Shown piece after piece: positions 25,195 to 35,200 of a stretch of DNA of 64,000 bases. The stretch comes from Chryseobacterium arachidis. Lineage in GTDB: Bacteria; Bacteroidota; Bacteroidia; Flavobacteriales; Weeksellaceae. Each line of letters begins with the position of its first letter. The first letter of the stretch is position 1. Both the position numbers and the translations under genes were made by a program. The stretch spans positions 62,001 to 126,000 of the forward strand of contig NZ_FQUT01000001.1 in the NCBI RefSeq assembly GCF_900129245.1, in the 5' to 3' direction. The notes under the pieces are model-generated. The model ran no database searches. It was given only the letters and a program-made list of their open reading frames with translations, and had not been told where the DNA came from.

Positions 25195-26070
25195 ATGGGG
25201 CAAAAGACATATGCAGGACAACCTGTAATTACATTAAACAACGGAGTTGATATTCCTGCACTGGGTTTTGGTGTTTGGCAGATGGAAGATTTGCAGGAGT
25301 GTGAAAATGCGGTTATCAAAGCGATTGAAACGGGATACAGAATGATCGATACAGCTTCGATTTACCAAAATGAAACAGCTGTCGGAAATGCTATCAAAAA
25401 TAGTGGAGTAAACAGAGAAGATTTGTTTGTGACTTCAAAACTTTGGGTTCAGGATACAGTGTATGAGAAGGCGAAAGGAGCTTTCCAGAGAACATTGGAC
25501 AGATTACAGCTGGATTATCTGGATATGTATCTTATTCATTGGCCTTACTCTGACTTTGTTGGGGCTTGGAAAGCGCTGGAAGAATTATACCATGAAGGAA
25601 AAATCAGGGCAATTGGTGTCTGCAATTTTACAATTGAGAAAATGGAAGAGCTGAAAGCGAATTCAACGGTTTTACCAGTCATCAACCAGATTGAATTGCA
25701 CCCGATTTTTCAGCAAAAAGAACTTCAGGTTTATAACAGAGAAAACAATATCGTTACACAGCCTTGGAGCCCTCTTGGAAACGGAAATGCTGGTTTATTG
25801 GATAATTCAGAACTAAAAACTATTGCCGCAAAATATCATAAAACAGTTGCTCAGGTTATCTTGAGATGGCATTTACAGGAAGGTTTCTGCGTGATTCCGA
25901 AATCGGTAACACCTTCCAGAATTGAAGAAAATTTCAATGTTTTTGATTTTGAACTGACAGAAGACGAAATGAATGTTGTTCGTTCTCTAGATACAGGAAA
26001 AAGACTGTTCTTCGATCCGAAAGATCCGGTCTGGGAAGAGAAAATGTTGAAGGCTGTGGCGGATATTTAA
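25195..26070 (+). CDS. Aldo/keto reductase (xylose/diketogluconate reductase-like)
   Basis: ATG 25195 (MGQKTYAGQPVITLNNG) gives 291 residues, preferred over a TTG 14 codons upstream. The tetrad is clear: Asp52 and Tyr57 in MIDTASIYQNE, Lys82 in TSKLWV and His115 in YLIHWPYSD. The cofactor segment VIPKSVTPSRIEENFNVFDF near residue 245 is the NADPH-binding signature. It belongs to the AKR3/5 2,5-diketo-D-gluconate reductase-like branch and is distinct from the AKR at 17337. It stands alone on the plus strand. Confidence 0.92.
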   Translation: MGQKTYAGQPVITLNNGVDIPALGFGVWQMEDLQECENAVIKAIETGYRMIDTASIYQNETAVGNAIKNSGVNREDLFVTSKLWVQDTVYEKAKGAFQRTLDRLQLDYLDMYLIHWPYSDFVGAWKALEELYHEGKIRAIGVCNFTIEKMEELKANSTVLPVINQIELHPIFQQKELQVYNRENNIVTQPWSPLGNGNAGLLDNSELKTIAAKYHKTVAQVILRWHLQEGFCVIPKSVTPSRIEENFNVFDFELTEDEMNVVRSLDTGKRLFFDPKDPVWEEKMLKAVADI

Positions 26071-26179
26071 TTTTTTCAATATATAAATGATTAAGAAGCA
26101 ATGAATTATTGCTTCTTTTTTTGTGGCATTAATGTAAAATAAAGCTTAACTTTAATCATCAAATTTAAAATGTTAAACC

Positions 26180-26509
26180 ATGGAAAACAAAGACAAAAAA
26201 TCAACATCAGTAAATGAACAAATTACGGATGCTGTAACTCAATCCAACGTGAAAGCTGTGGGAGAAGCTCCGGCAATTGCTTTAGGGAATGTATACCAAA
26301 CAGCAGCACATTCAACAGGAATTATGTTTGAAAATGCTGTAAATAATCAAAATCAACAGAATATTTTGGGACAGGCTGCAACAACGCAGGGAGTAATGCA
26401 AATTTATAGTTTGGATACAGTTGCTGATGCAGTTTCTATAGCGCAAATGATGAATCCCAATGGTCGAAATGCGGAATCATCTTCTAAAAATAATGATAAA
26501 AAAGAGTAA
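26180..26509 (+). CDS. RebB family R-body protein
   Basis: This 109-residue protein has a core VNEQITDAVTQSNVKAVGEAPA, then LGNVYQTAAHSTG, MFENAVNNQNQQN and QAATTQGVMQIYSLDT, the signature of the RebB family. RebB proteins polymerise into R bodies, rolled protein ribbons first known from Caedibacter in Paramecium that can extend suddenly. Reb genes normally occur in clusters of several small homologues. Here I find only one, between an aldo/keto reductase and a small lipoprotein. Whether one copy forms ribbons is unknown; more reb genes may lie elsewhere. Family assignment is strong; function is inferred. Confidence 0.85.
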   Translation: MENKDKKSTSVNEQITDAVTQSNVKAVGEAPAIALGNVYQTAAHSTGIMFENAVNNQNQQNILGQAATTQGVMQIYSLDTVADAVSIAQMMNPNGRNAESSSKNNDKKE

Positions 26510-26597
26510 TTTTGCATGAATAAACTTACCATTGAAAAAGAAATGATCTCATTTAATTGATTTATTTTTGTTGATTTTAAATCAGTTCAAATTAATT

Positions 26598-27044
26598 ATG
26601 GGAAAAATATTTCTTTCGGTTATTTTATTATCAATCATTTCTTGTAGCAGCGATGATGAGGTCCAAAATTCAGGAGACAAGCCTGCAATCGTCGGAAAAT
26701 GGTATATTGAGAAAAGTGAAATATATAGATCATTAAATCCGCAGATCCAGACTTTTTATTCAACAGACTGCGAGAAAATGAGCACTCATGAATTTACTCC
26801 GTCTCATGTAATGTCGATTACTTTTGCGCAAAGCAATAACACCTGCGTGAAGACAGATGCCGTAGCAAGAAAATATATGTTTGATAAAGGAAATGGTAAA
26901 TTTTGGTATGAAGGCGAAGAAAATTATCCGTATTTCGTCACTAAGCTTACTTTAAGCGATATGGTAATGGAAGACAGAACTCAAGATTTTGACGGTGACG
27001 GTATCAAAGATATACTCAGACGTTTTTATAAAAGAATCAATTAA
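26598..27044 (+). CDS. Lipocalin-like lipoprotein
   Basis: From ATG 26598 the protein of about 148 residues starts MGKIFLSVILLSIISCSSDD, with lipobox IISC giving an acylated Cys. The mature part IVGKWYIEKSEIYRSL begins with the GKW pattern of the lipocalin-like domains common in Flavobacteriia lipoproteins, and continues with a calcium-like DFDGDGIKD motif near the C-terminus. Role unknown. A strong terminator follows. Confidence 0.7.
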   Translation: MGKIFLSVILLSIISCSSDDEVQNSGDKPAIVGKWYIEKSEIYRSLNPQIQTFYSTDCEKMSTHEFTPSHVMSITFAQSNNTCVKTDAVARKYMFDKGNGKFWYEGEENYPYFVTKLTLSDMVMEDRTQDFDGDGIKDILRRFYKRIN

Positions 27045-27047
27045 ATA

Positions 27048-27080
27048 AAAACTCCTTTCAAATCGAAAGGAGTTTTGTTT
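27048..27080. terminator. Bidirectional terminator between the lipocalin-like gene and mpl
   Basis: AAAACTCCTTTC (27048-27059), loop AAATC, GAAAGGAGTTTT (27065-27076), then GTTTT. Convergent genes end on each side. Confidence 0.85.
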
Positions 27081-27091
27081 TATATATAAAA

Positions 27092-28429
27092 TTATTTTGT
27101 CAAATCCAGTCCTCCAAAATTTCCGGAACTCATCATCAGAAAAACACCTTGTGTTTTATCTAACAAATCCCAGTAAGCGTGAAGTTCTTCAGCGTTTGTG
27201 AAAACTCTTAAATTTTCATTTTTGAATTTTTCTTTGATGAATTCAGGAGAAATAGGTTCCATTCTTTTGATCTTTAAAGCATCTTCAGAATAGAAAACGA
27301 TCGCTTCATCCAAACCATCCATTGCATGGTCATATTGTTCTAAAAACACAGGATTCAAGCTAGAATAAGTATGCAATTCCAGGAAACCGTATTTTTTATC
27401 TTTTTTAAATTGTTCGTTAAAGGCTTTTACTGCAGCTTTTACCTTGCTCGGCGCGTGCGCAAAATCTTTATAAAGTGTTCCTTTATCTTCTCTTTCAACT
27501 TTTTCAAAACGTTTTGAAGCCCCTTTAAAACTCATAATCGCTTCATAGAAATCTTCATCCATAATGCCCAATGTGTGACAAATATGTCTTGCCCCTTCAA
27601 GATTCAATAAATTGTGGGCCCCAAAAACAGAAAGCGGAACATCGCCCATTTCAGTTTTTAAATGAACTTTTCCGTTCACAATTTCGTACTCGGGAGTTTT
27701 ATAAGGAATTTTTCTGAAATAATTTTCAGCTGCTTCCACTACTTTTACCACCTCAGCATCTTCTTCATTGTATACTAAAACTCCGCCTGCGGTGATGCTT
27801 GCAACAAATTTTCTGAACTGCTCAATATAATCATCAAACGTTTTAAAAACATTGATATGATCCCAAGCAATTCCACTTAATAAAGCGATATTCGGTTGAT
27901 ATAATAAAAATTTCGAGCGCAAATCGATAGGAGAGGAAAGATATTCATCACCCTCCAATACCATAAAATCATTATCCTGAGAAAGTTTAACCATACAATC
28001 GAAACCTTCCAGCTGAGCTCCTACCATAAAATCCACTTCTTTCTGATGGAAATTCAAGACGTGAAGAATCATTGAAGTGATCGTCGTTTTTCCATGAGAA
28101 CCAGCGATGACAACTCTTGTTTTATCTTTTGACTGTTCATACAGAAATTCAGGATAGGAATATATTTTTAAACCCAGTTCTTTTGCCCTTGCCAATTCAG
28201 GATTGTCCTGATGAGCATGCATTCCGAGAATTACAGCATCAATATCAGACGTAATTTTTTCCGGAAACCAACCCATTTCTTCGGGTAAAATTCCTTTCTT
28301 TTCCAGCCTTGATTTTGACGGTTCGAAAATAGCATCATCCGAGCCTGTTACCTGATATCCTTTGTCTTTTAATGCAATCGCAAGATTATGCATAGCGCTT
28401 CCGCCGATTGCGATGAAATGGGTCTTCAA
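27092..28429 (-). CDS. mpl: Murein peptide ligase (UDP-MurNAc:tripeptide ligase)
   Basis: This 445-residue Mur ligase has the Mpl subtype start HFIAIGGSAMHNLAIALKDKG and GSDDAIFEPS, the ATP-binding P-loop VIAGSHGKTTITSMI (about residues 107-121), LEGDEYLSSPID in the central domain and DFAHAPSKVKAAVKAF in the C-terminal domain. Mpl joins recycled L-Ala-gamma-D-Glu-meso-DAP to UDP-MurNAc. The SAMHNLA and FAHAPS motifs separate it from MurC, which has GIGMSG and YGHHPTE-like motifs. Six bases separate it from the upstream lipoprotein gene, and plsC and a Nudix gene precede that in the same direction, suggesting an envelope-related operon. Confidence 0.92.
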   Translation of the reverse strand: MKTHFIAIGGSAMHNLAIALKDKGYQVTGSDDAIFEPSKSRLEKKGILPEEMGWFPEKITSDIDAVILGMHAHQDNPELARAKELGLKIYSYPEFLYEQSKDKTRVVIAGSHGKTTITSMILHVLNFHQKEVDFMVGAQLEGFDCMVKLSQDNDFMVLEGDEYLSSPIDLRSKFLLYQPNIALLSGIAWDHINVFKTFDDYIEQFRKFVASITAGGVLVYNEEDAEVVKVVEAAENYFRKIPYKTPEYEIVNGKVHLKTEMGDVPLSVFGAHNLLNLEGARHICHTLGIMDEDFYEAIMSFKGASKRFEKVEREDKGTLYKDFAHAPSKVKAAVKAFNEQFKKDKKYGFLELHTYSSLNPVFLEQYDHAMDGLDEAIVFYSEDALKIKRMEPISPEFIKEKFKNENLRVFTNAEELHAYWDLLDKTQGVFLMMSSGNFGGLDLTK

Positions 28430-28435
28430 TTGTAT

Positions 28436-28873
28436 TTACTGTTTTTTTACATTAATATTAATGAGTTCCTGAAAAGCAGAGGTGATGTTTGTCCAGTTGG
28501 TTTTAAAATTGGGCATTACTGCACTGGCATCCGTCTTACTGCCTTCATTCGGACCTTTTTTTACGTTAATAGAAGTTGTGATATTGTCGTATATCTTCTG
28601 ATGATCTTCCTGTATTCTTCTGAAATTGTTTTGGGAAAGTGTCTGGTCCAATTTTTTCAGATCTTCATCTGTAATTTTAAAATCCTGTTTGTATTTTTTC
28701 CCCTGGCCTTCGAAAGAATACATTGCATTGTTTCCTTTGATGAGTAGATTCTCATAGATTGGTGCAAAACCTCCGCTTTTTGAATAACTGATATCAAAGT
28801 CCGAATATGCTTTCTGGCTGTTACATGATACTAATACTATGAGGGCGAATAAGATACCTATTATTCTTTTCAT
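28436..28873 (-). CDS. Small lipoprotein of unknown function
   Basis: This 145-residue protein starts MKRIIGILFALIVLVSCNSQ with lipobox LVSC. The mature part contains FDISYSKSGGFAPIYENLLI and MYSFEGQGKKYKQDFKIT, a beta-rich pattern. I recognise no named domain. It lies 12 bases downstream of the plsC gene and six bases before mpl, so it is probably in their operon. Confidence 0.7.
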   Translation of the reverse strand: MKRIIGILFALIVLVSCNSQKAYSDFDISYSKSGGFAPIYENLLIKGNNAMYSFEGQGKKYKQDFKITDEDLKKLDQTLSQNNFRRIQEDHQKIYDNITTSINVKKGPNEGSKTDASAVMPNFKTNWTNITSAFQELININVKKQ

Positions 28874-28885
28874 AATTTTTCTGCT

Positions 28886-29692
28886 TTAATTATCCGAGTC
28901 TTTTTGTTCTAACTTTTTAGCTTTTAATTCTTCATCATAATGGTGCAGTAGGTTGAAATCTTCTGTCTGCTCTATGGCAGTCATAATTTTATGCAGGATT
29001 TCAGGTGCTTTTTCATTGTCATAATCAATGTCAAGCGGTGCTTTGAACTCCATGGTAGGCTTTACGCCTGTTACCTTTACGCGGAGTCCTTTTTTATCAA
29101 ACGCTCTTCGGAATCCGTTGATTTTAATAGGGATTACGATCGGGCGCTGGTTTTTTACCAGTTTTGCCGTTCCTCTTCGTCCCTGTGCAAAAGCAGAAGT
29201 AGTACCCTGAGGGAAAGTCGCTACCCAGCCGTTGTCAAGAGCTTTCATAATATTGTCCACTTCGCTCATATCCACCATTCTGTTGACATTTTTGCCTTCA
29301 GCTCTCCAGGTTCTTTTTACGGTAACGGCACCTGCAATTTTAAAAATTTTAGGAAGAATCCCTTTATTCATGGTTTCTTCTGCTGCTACATAGTAAAAAT
29401 CGATCTTTGGATTCAGCAGATAGATCGGGTTTTTTATGGTATTTAAATATCCGTTATTCACAGAGCAGAAGGCATGATACATGGCTGCCACATCTGCAAA
29501 GTAAGTCTGATGGTTGGATACAAACAGAACATTGGAATCCGGAAGATCCACAAGATGCTCGGTTCCGGTTATTTTTAATTTATTAAAGCCATTGAATCTT
29601 CGGTAAGATACAACTCCCAAAATAAAAATAATTAACCTTTTTAAAAAATAAGGAGTTCCGAACGCGTCGGTAAAAATACTTTTCTTCGCCAT
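28886..29692 (-). CDS. plsC: 1-acyl-sn-glycerol-3-phosphate acyltransferase family protein
   Basis: This 268-residue PlsC/LPLAT-fold protein has the acyltransferase block I NHQTYFAD (NHxxxxD), block II-III region VKRTWRAEGK and FPQGTTSAF (normally FPEGT, here with Gln), and block IV VIPIKINGF. It should transfer acyl groups to lysophosphatidate in phospholipid synthesis, or act on a related lysolipid. A hydrophobic stretch near residue 12-30 may anchor it to the membrane. It is in the leftward run with mpl. The E to Q change in block III is worth noting but occurs in some homologues. Confidence 0.82.
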   Translation of the reverse strand: MAKKSIFTDAFGTPYFLKRLIIFILGVVSYRRFNGFNKLKITGTEHLVDLPDSNVLFVSNHQTYFADVAAMYHAFCSVNNGYLNTIKNPIYLLNPKIDFYYVAAEETMNKGILPKIFKIAGAVTVKRTWRAEGKNVNRMVDMSEVDNIMKALDNGWVATFPQGTTSAFAQGRRGTAKLVKNQRPIVIPIKINGFRRAFDKKGLRVKVTGVKPTMEFKAPLDIDYDNEKAPEILHKIMTAIEQTEDFNLLHHYDEELKAKKLEQKDSDN

Positions 29693-29719
29693 CTCTCAAT
29701 TAAACACGGTACTGCAAAG

Positions 29720-30346
29720 TTACATTTTTTTCAGCAACTGACTGAATTCGCTCAATATCATCGCTGTAGCTCCCCAAATGATATACCCGTTGAAATTAAT
29801 CACCGGTACTTCATTTCCTCCTGCGCTTGGCAATGCCATAATTTCAGGCTGATCGGGAAGGTTTAAAAAACATGTAATCGGAAATTCTATCACTTCCACT
29901 GCTTCGCTTTGCTGTAAAATAAATTCCGGATTCTTTTTGGTGTAAGAAATATAAGGATATACGTAAAAATTGCTTGGCGGAATATAGATCGGCGACATTT
30001 CCCGGATAATTCTCACATAGTGTTTCTCGATTCCGATTTCTTCCGACGTTTCCCGAACAGCTGTCTCCGCAAAATCCTGATCCATTTCTTCACGTTTTCC
30101 GCCGGGTAAGGAAATTTGCCCGCTGTGTCGGTCATGTTCGTTAATCGTTCTCTGAATTAAAGGGAAATGCCATTCATCATTTTTCAGATACAAAACAATG
30201 TTGACTGCTGCAAATTTCGGATTTTTCTCCAAAACTTCTTCATAGGTAAAAACAGGCCGTGCAGGCGGAGAGAAAATTCCGTGAGCGTTTATGCCTGGCA
30301 GTTCCGCAGTTTTTATTTTTCGTAATAAATCTTTTCCAAAACTCAT
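29720..30346 (-). CDS. Nudix hydrolase, CoA-diphosphatase (NudL) type
   Basis: This protein of about 208 residues starts MSFGKDLLRKIKTAELPG. It has the NudL-type motif LIQRTINEHDRHSGQISLPGG directly followed by the Nudix box GGKREEMDQDFAETAVRETSEEIG (G..E.......RE..EE.G), with catalytic glutamates intact. NudL enzymes cleave CoA and acyl-CoA to phosphopantetheine derivatives and adenosine 3',5'-bisphosphate. A TTG two codons earlier is not needed. It starts the leftward Nudix-plsC-lipoprotein-mpl run with a 27-base gap to plsC. Confidence 0.88.
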   Translation of the reverse strand: MSFGKDLLRKIKTAELPGINAHGIFSPPARPVFTYEEVLEKNPKFAAVNIVLYLKNDEWHFPLIQRTINEHDRHSGQISLPGGKREEMDQDFAETAVRETSEEIGIEKHYVRIIREMSPIYIPPSNFYVYPYISYTKKNPEFILQQSEAVEVIEFPITCFLNLPDQPEIMALPSAGGNEVPVINFNGYIIWGATAMILSEFSQLLKKM

Positions 30347-30481
30347 TCTCAAATTTAGGAATTTCTTTTGAAGGATGGAAGAGTGTGAAATGTTAATTAA
30401 ATGTAAAAGTAAGGTGGGGTATGAAGTTGCGAAGTAAAATATTGTTTACTCAGTTTTTTTATTTGAGTCTTTATTTCTTCG

Positions 30482-30536
30482 GGTCTTCTTCGGAAGACCT
30501 TCGGATAGGCTTCGGAAAAAAGGTACTTTTTTCGAA
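30482..30536. promoter_or_regulatory. Two adjacent hairpins in a divergent upstream region
   Basis: GGTCTTC (30482-30488), loop TTCG, GAAGACC (30493-30499) is a perfect stem with a stable UUCG-type tetraloop. AAAAAAG (30516-30522), loop GTA, CTTTTTT (30526-30532), extended by TTCG/CGAA, is a second. Neither follows a gene, so they are not ordinary terminators. They may be part of an RNA leader. Confidence 0.4.
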
Positions 30537-30716
30537 GGAGTGTCGAAGAACTCTCTAAGAAAACATTAAGAATTATTTTGTTTGTACATATTTGAAAATT
30601 ATTAAAATACGACATGTTTTGACGCTAAGGGTCAGGATATTTGTATCAAGATAATTAAGAAGAATACTATTATAAAATAAGTTAATATATGTTAATGTTG
30701 GATATTATTTTTTTCT

Positions 30717-30724
30717 TACATTTG
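30717..30724 (+). promoter_or_regulatory. Candidate promoter TACATTTG for the T9SS-RHS operon
   Basis: This is a perfect TAnnTTTG, with a TTG at 30698-30700 (16-base spacing) as possible -33. It lies 136 bases before the chosen ATG and is the best promoter candidate for the two-gene toxin operon. Confidence 0.5.
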
Positions 30725-30860
30725 GGAAATAATGACTAAACCATGAATCAAAATAAATTTCTTTTAAAGAGTTGAGTTATTGCTGATTAACAGACATAAT
30801 TTTAACTTAATGTATTACTCTTCTTTTTATATTTCAATAACCGCTACAAAACAATTTTTT

Positions 30861-32243
30861 ATGATTAAAATCTTCTACAGGAGAATTTTCGCAATGATTG
30901 TATTCTCATTTTCATTCTCTGCATATTCACAATTAGTTGGCTCGGATGCGGGTCCTTGGGAGAAATCCAATTCTACGCTTCGTGAAGCAACCCGGTGTCC
31001 GGATGAAAATTTGTTGAATTTTCACTGTGGAATAAAGGGTAAATCTCTTAAAAAATACATTAAATACAGCAAAAATAAAAGCCATACGCTAAGCTTGGTT
31101 CATACTTCAATGGAGGATGAGCTTATTTGGGAAAATACTGACCAGAATACTTCCTTAAGTAATACACATTATAATAAAGGTAAAATCATTAATGAGGTTG
31201 GTAAGAGACCGAGTATTTTTTCTTATACCGGAACTGCAGATCCTCACAATAAGAAAAGCGACAGTTTAAAAATCAGATTTCAGGATCAAAACTTGTATGA
31301 GATGATTTTCTTTCCAAGGAAAGTAAAAGCAATGGAACTTAATAAACTTCATTCCTATCTCTCCATTAAATATGGAATTTCTTTAGAGAAAGGAAAATAC
31401 TATGGAAGTGATGGAAAAGTGATTTGGGATCCTGAAAAGCATAAAGAGTATCATAATCGATCCACGGGATTAGGTAGGGATGAAGCCAATGAATTGTATC
31501 AAAAACAATCGTCTAATCAGGCTGACCAGTTTTTAGCAATCGGAATGAATACTATATCAAGAACTAATTTTGAAAATCCGACTACAATTGAGAATAACAA
31601 TTTTGTGATCTGGTCGGATGACAACAACGGTATGTCTTTAAAAAATGAAAAAGATTTGGATATTCTGGAAAGGAATTGGGAAATCAATTTTATAGGAAGC
31701 AAAATTCAAAAAACCGATTATAGTGTAAGAATTATCAAAGAAACTCTTAATCCGAGATCTTTACCTATTTCATATTGGATGCTGATTAAAAAAGATAATG
31801 GAGAAATCAAAAAAATTCCGGGAATTGAAAATGAAAAATATGTTTTGTTTAATAAGGTAGATTTTCTTGATGCTTTTGATTCCGGTAATAAGGCACATTT
31901 TACTTTTGCAGTAAGTCCTTTGAAAGACTCAAAACCTACGGACGGAAATCATAATCCGAGAACTGAAACCCAATACAGCCAGAGTGATCTTTCATTGGAT
32001 TATGAAAAGATTTCTTTATATCCAAATCCTGTTAAAAAAGACCAAAACTTTACGATTGTTTTCCCTCCGATGGAAAATCTGGTAATCTCCATCTATGATG
32101 CTGGTGGAAGGTTGGTTAAATTGGAAAAGATAAGCCATACGGCCAGCTCATATGTTCATCACCTTCCGATCCAGAGTTCATACCTAGTTACTCTTACACA
32201 AAACGGAAAAATTATCAAAACGTTCAAACTAATTGTTGATTAA
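30861..32243 (+). CDS. T9SS-sorted surface protein preceding the RHS toxin
   Basis: From ATG 30861 the 460-residue protein starts MIKIFYRRIFAMIVFSFSFS, a signal peptide ending near SAYSQ. The middle part LNKLHSYLSIKYGISLEKGK, STGLGRDEANELYQKQSSNQ, LAIGMN and NNFVIWSDDNNG matches a domain (DUF8202-like) common in Bacteroidota adhesin or surface proteins. The C-terminus (ISLYPNPVKKDQNFTI, ISIYDAGGRLVKLE, IKTFKLIVD) is a type A T9SS sorting domain. It ends nine bases before the giant RHS gene, so both should be cotranscribed. It may tether or display the toxin; that is inference. Confidence 0.8.
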   Translation: MIKIFYRRIFAMIVFSFSFSAYSQLVGSDAGPWEKSNSTLREATRCPDENLLNFHCGIKGKSLKKYIKYSKNKSHTLSLVHTSMEDELIWENTDQNTSLSNTHYNKGKIINEVGKRPSIFSYTGTADPHNKKSDSLKIRFQDQNLYEMIFFPRKVKAMELNKLHSYLSIKYGISLEKGKYYGSDGKVIWDPEKHKEYHNRSTGLGRDEANELYQKQSSNQADQFLAIGMNTISRTNFENPTTIENNNFVIWSDDNNGMSLKNEKDLDILERNWEINFIGSKIQKTDYSVRIIKETLNPRSLPISYWMLIKKDNGEIKKIPGIENEKYVLFNKVDFLDAFDSGNKAHFTFAVSPLKDSKPTDGNHNPRTETQYSQSDLSLDYEKISLYPNPVKKDQNFTIVFPPMENLVISIYDAGGRLVKLEKISHTASSYVHHLPIQSSYLVTLTQNGKIIKTFKLIVD

Positions 32244-32251
32244 TAGCAATC

Positions 32252-35200
32252 ATGAAAATACAAACTAATAAATCGTTTTCTTTTAAAAGATCAATATCTA
32301 TTGTTTGCTTCTTTGCCAGCATGTTTATATTTGCGGGCTTTACAAAAGAAGACCGACAGAAGGTGAGATCCTTTAAGCTACGAATGATGGATAAATATAT
32401 TTATCATTCGGAATCAAATGATGTAAACTTGCCGGAATATTCGAAATCTAAAAATCAAGGTCATAGAAATCCTGACATCATTGAGAAAACAAATCAAGAT
32501 AGTTTTCCAAATAAAATACTGTCTAATACTACATTTTATGGGAATGAGAATTTAGATAATATTTTTGCTTCTGAAGAAAAGCAGGGAATTATTGGTGAAT
32601 TTTCGGAAGATGAATCGGATAATGTTTCTGATAATTTCTTTACTATTGTTATTCCTGAAATAAAAAAACAAAATACTAAAGCATATTTAGTATATGATCT
32701 TTTTGGGCTGGATTCTTATCATTCGGTTTCAAGATCAATCAATAAAAATATTGCTTTTGGAGGAGACATTATTGTTGCAAACAGCAAGTGGAGTCTTCAA
32801 AAAGAAGAAATTGCTTTAAATTCTTTAGAAAAAGGAAAAAATACAATTCTGTTTACTTCTTCTCTTAATGGAGTAAAATATAAGGTAAAGAATGTAAAAA
32901 TTGTTTTTGAGAATAATTTTAAACTGTCTGATAATATCTCATCTTTATTATCAGGGAATAATCTTTACATAAAAGGAGTTGAAAACGGATCTGTTAATAT
33001 TAAAGGTAAAGCTGTTTCATCGGTAAAAGGTGAATACGAAGCCTTATTGAATCTTACAGAAGAAGACAAAGACAAAGGTTTTGTTACCATTACGACCTCA
33101 AACGGAATTAAAGAATATAAATTTCCTGAAAGCAAGTCTTCATTCAAAACCCTGAGTGAGGAAAGGTTTGCACCTCTTGTCATTAATATTTCAAAAGATG
33201 CAGAATATACCAATACGTATGAAGGTACTACAATTTCGGTTGAAAAGAATTCTGTAGAAAATACTGCCCATGTTCAGGTTTTAAAACTTAGAAAAAAAGA
33301 TTATCCTGCTATTTCGAGAGAGATTAAAAGTATGACTGTAAATTCTGGCGCTTACCGTTTAGAAAACCGTTCGGGAGAACTTACAAAAAGTATGATTTTC
33401 TCTTTTCCATATGATGAAAAGAAATTGGGAGCAAGGTCTGCAAAAGAATTAAAGGCTTTTTATTTTGATTATACATCAAAAAAATGGAAAGTTGATCCTA
33501 CCAGTAAAGTAGATACCGAGAAAAAAGTAGTTATCGTTGAGACGAAAGGAGATACAGATTATATTAATGGTGTAATTTCCGTTCCTGAATCTTCACAATT
33601 GGAAGCTTTTGCCCCTACAAGCATTAGCGGATTGAAAGCAGCAGATCCTACCGCAGGTCTCCAATTGATGGAGGTTCCAACAGCAACACAAAAGGGAGAT
33701 GCAAATGCGAATTATCCGATCCGCGTGCCTGCAGGTCTTGGCGGTCTTCAGCCTTCACTGTCAATTGGCTACAGCAGTGGAGGAGGAAACGGCTGGATGG
33801 GAGATGGTTGGAATATCAATGGTTTGTCGGCTATTACAGTGGATACAAGATGGGGAACGCCAACTTTTAATAGCGATAAAGAAACAGAACTATACTCATT
33901 AGATGGGGAAATGCTGGTATATCCCAATACCTATTTACCGCACAGACATAATGATGTTAGTGAATCCAATACAGCTATTACCACCGAAAAGCAACTTAGA
34001 ACAGCTTATACTGATGCAGGTAATAACCAAGTGAAAAAATTCTATCTTAGAAAAAATCATGATTTTACACTTATTGAAAGAATAGGAACAAGTCCGTCTA
34101 ATTATACGTGGAAAGTAACTTCTACTGATGGAACTAAAAGATATTATGGAGGGTCTGGGGATTCCGTACTTTCTGGTGTGGGAGGAGTCGCACATTGGGG
34201 ATTAAGGCTAATAGAAGACGCGCATGGAAATACTATAAAGTTTACTTATTATAATGAATCTGCTGGAGGTGGTACTTTTTTTCAAGTCAAAAAAATTGAA
34301 TATGGAAAGAATTATGATTATACTGTAAATTTTAACAGACAAGTAAGTATTACTAGAAAAGATATCAGTGTTAATGCTAAACAAGGCTTCGCACGGGTAG
34401 AACCTTATTTACTCAATGATATTGAAGTTAAATATAAAACTGAGCTTGTCAGAACATATAAAATGGATTATATTGAGGGAGAGTTTTTTAAAACTCTTTT
34501 AAAAAGAATTTATATCGTTCCAAATAATCCCTGTACTACAACCTTACCAATGAATAAAACAATAGCTAACAAGGAGAGGGATATGGATGATGGAACTGGA
34601 GGTAATGGCGGAACTGATGGTGGAATTGAACCTACCTGTAATGAAATTTCAGATAGCTATACTTTCGAGTACTATAATGATGTAAAAGACGGACAGGGAA
34701 ATGTTAGATTATTTGGTGCTGATACTTATATTAATTTTCAAAATGATAAACAAGCATACTCAGGAATAATAAATAACCTAAAACCTTCTAAAATTAATGG
34801 AAATATCAGCTCTGAAACAGGAATAAATTTTAGACCTGCTGCGGGATTAAATTTTTATACTCCTTCTAGTGATGCATACGGACATTTAATGTTTGGATTT
34901 CCTTTTGGTAACTCTAGTTCTAAAGCCAGAAATGCGCAACAGCTTGTGGATTTCAATGGAGATGGAATACAAGATATGATTTATAGAGTTCCTAATGAGG
35001 GGTTGTTTTTAAGAACGGGGCAATTGGATTCTGGAGGAAATCTAAGCTTTTTAGGATCAAAATTCATAGGTAATTATAATGGAGGCGATTTTTCATTTAC
35101 AGAAACAAAAACCACGAGTTCAGGATGGGATATGGGAGCGATTATTTATAGCCGTTCACAAATAGGCTCATCTTCTACCAGTACTACCAAAACATACCTT

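Larger units (their letters stand above)
30347..30860. other. 514-base region between the Nudix and T9SS/RHS genes, no gene recognised
   Basis: It holds two adjacent hairpins (30482-30499 with a TTCG loop, and 30511-30536) in CTTCGG-rich sequence, and a promoter-like TACATTTG at 30717. Upstream in-frame codons of the T9SS gene reach into it (to 30780) but precede the signal peptide. No independent gene is credible. Confidence 0.55.

Noticed and set aside
27092..28429. Assignment as MurC
   Set aside because: The GGSAMHNLA start and FAHAPSKV motif are those of Mpl; MurC has different motifs and is longer.
30397..30615. 72-codon minus-strand frame
   Set aside because: Its sequence is the complement of CTTCGG-rich hairpin DNA, with no start context, homology or protein-like composition.
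33699..33902. Small plus-strand frame within the giant gene
   Set aside because: Shadow frame overlapping the SpvB domain in another frame.
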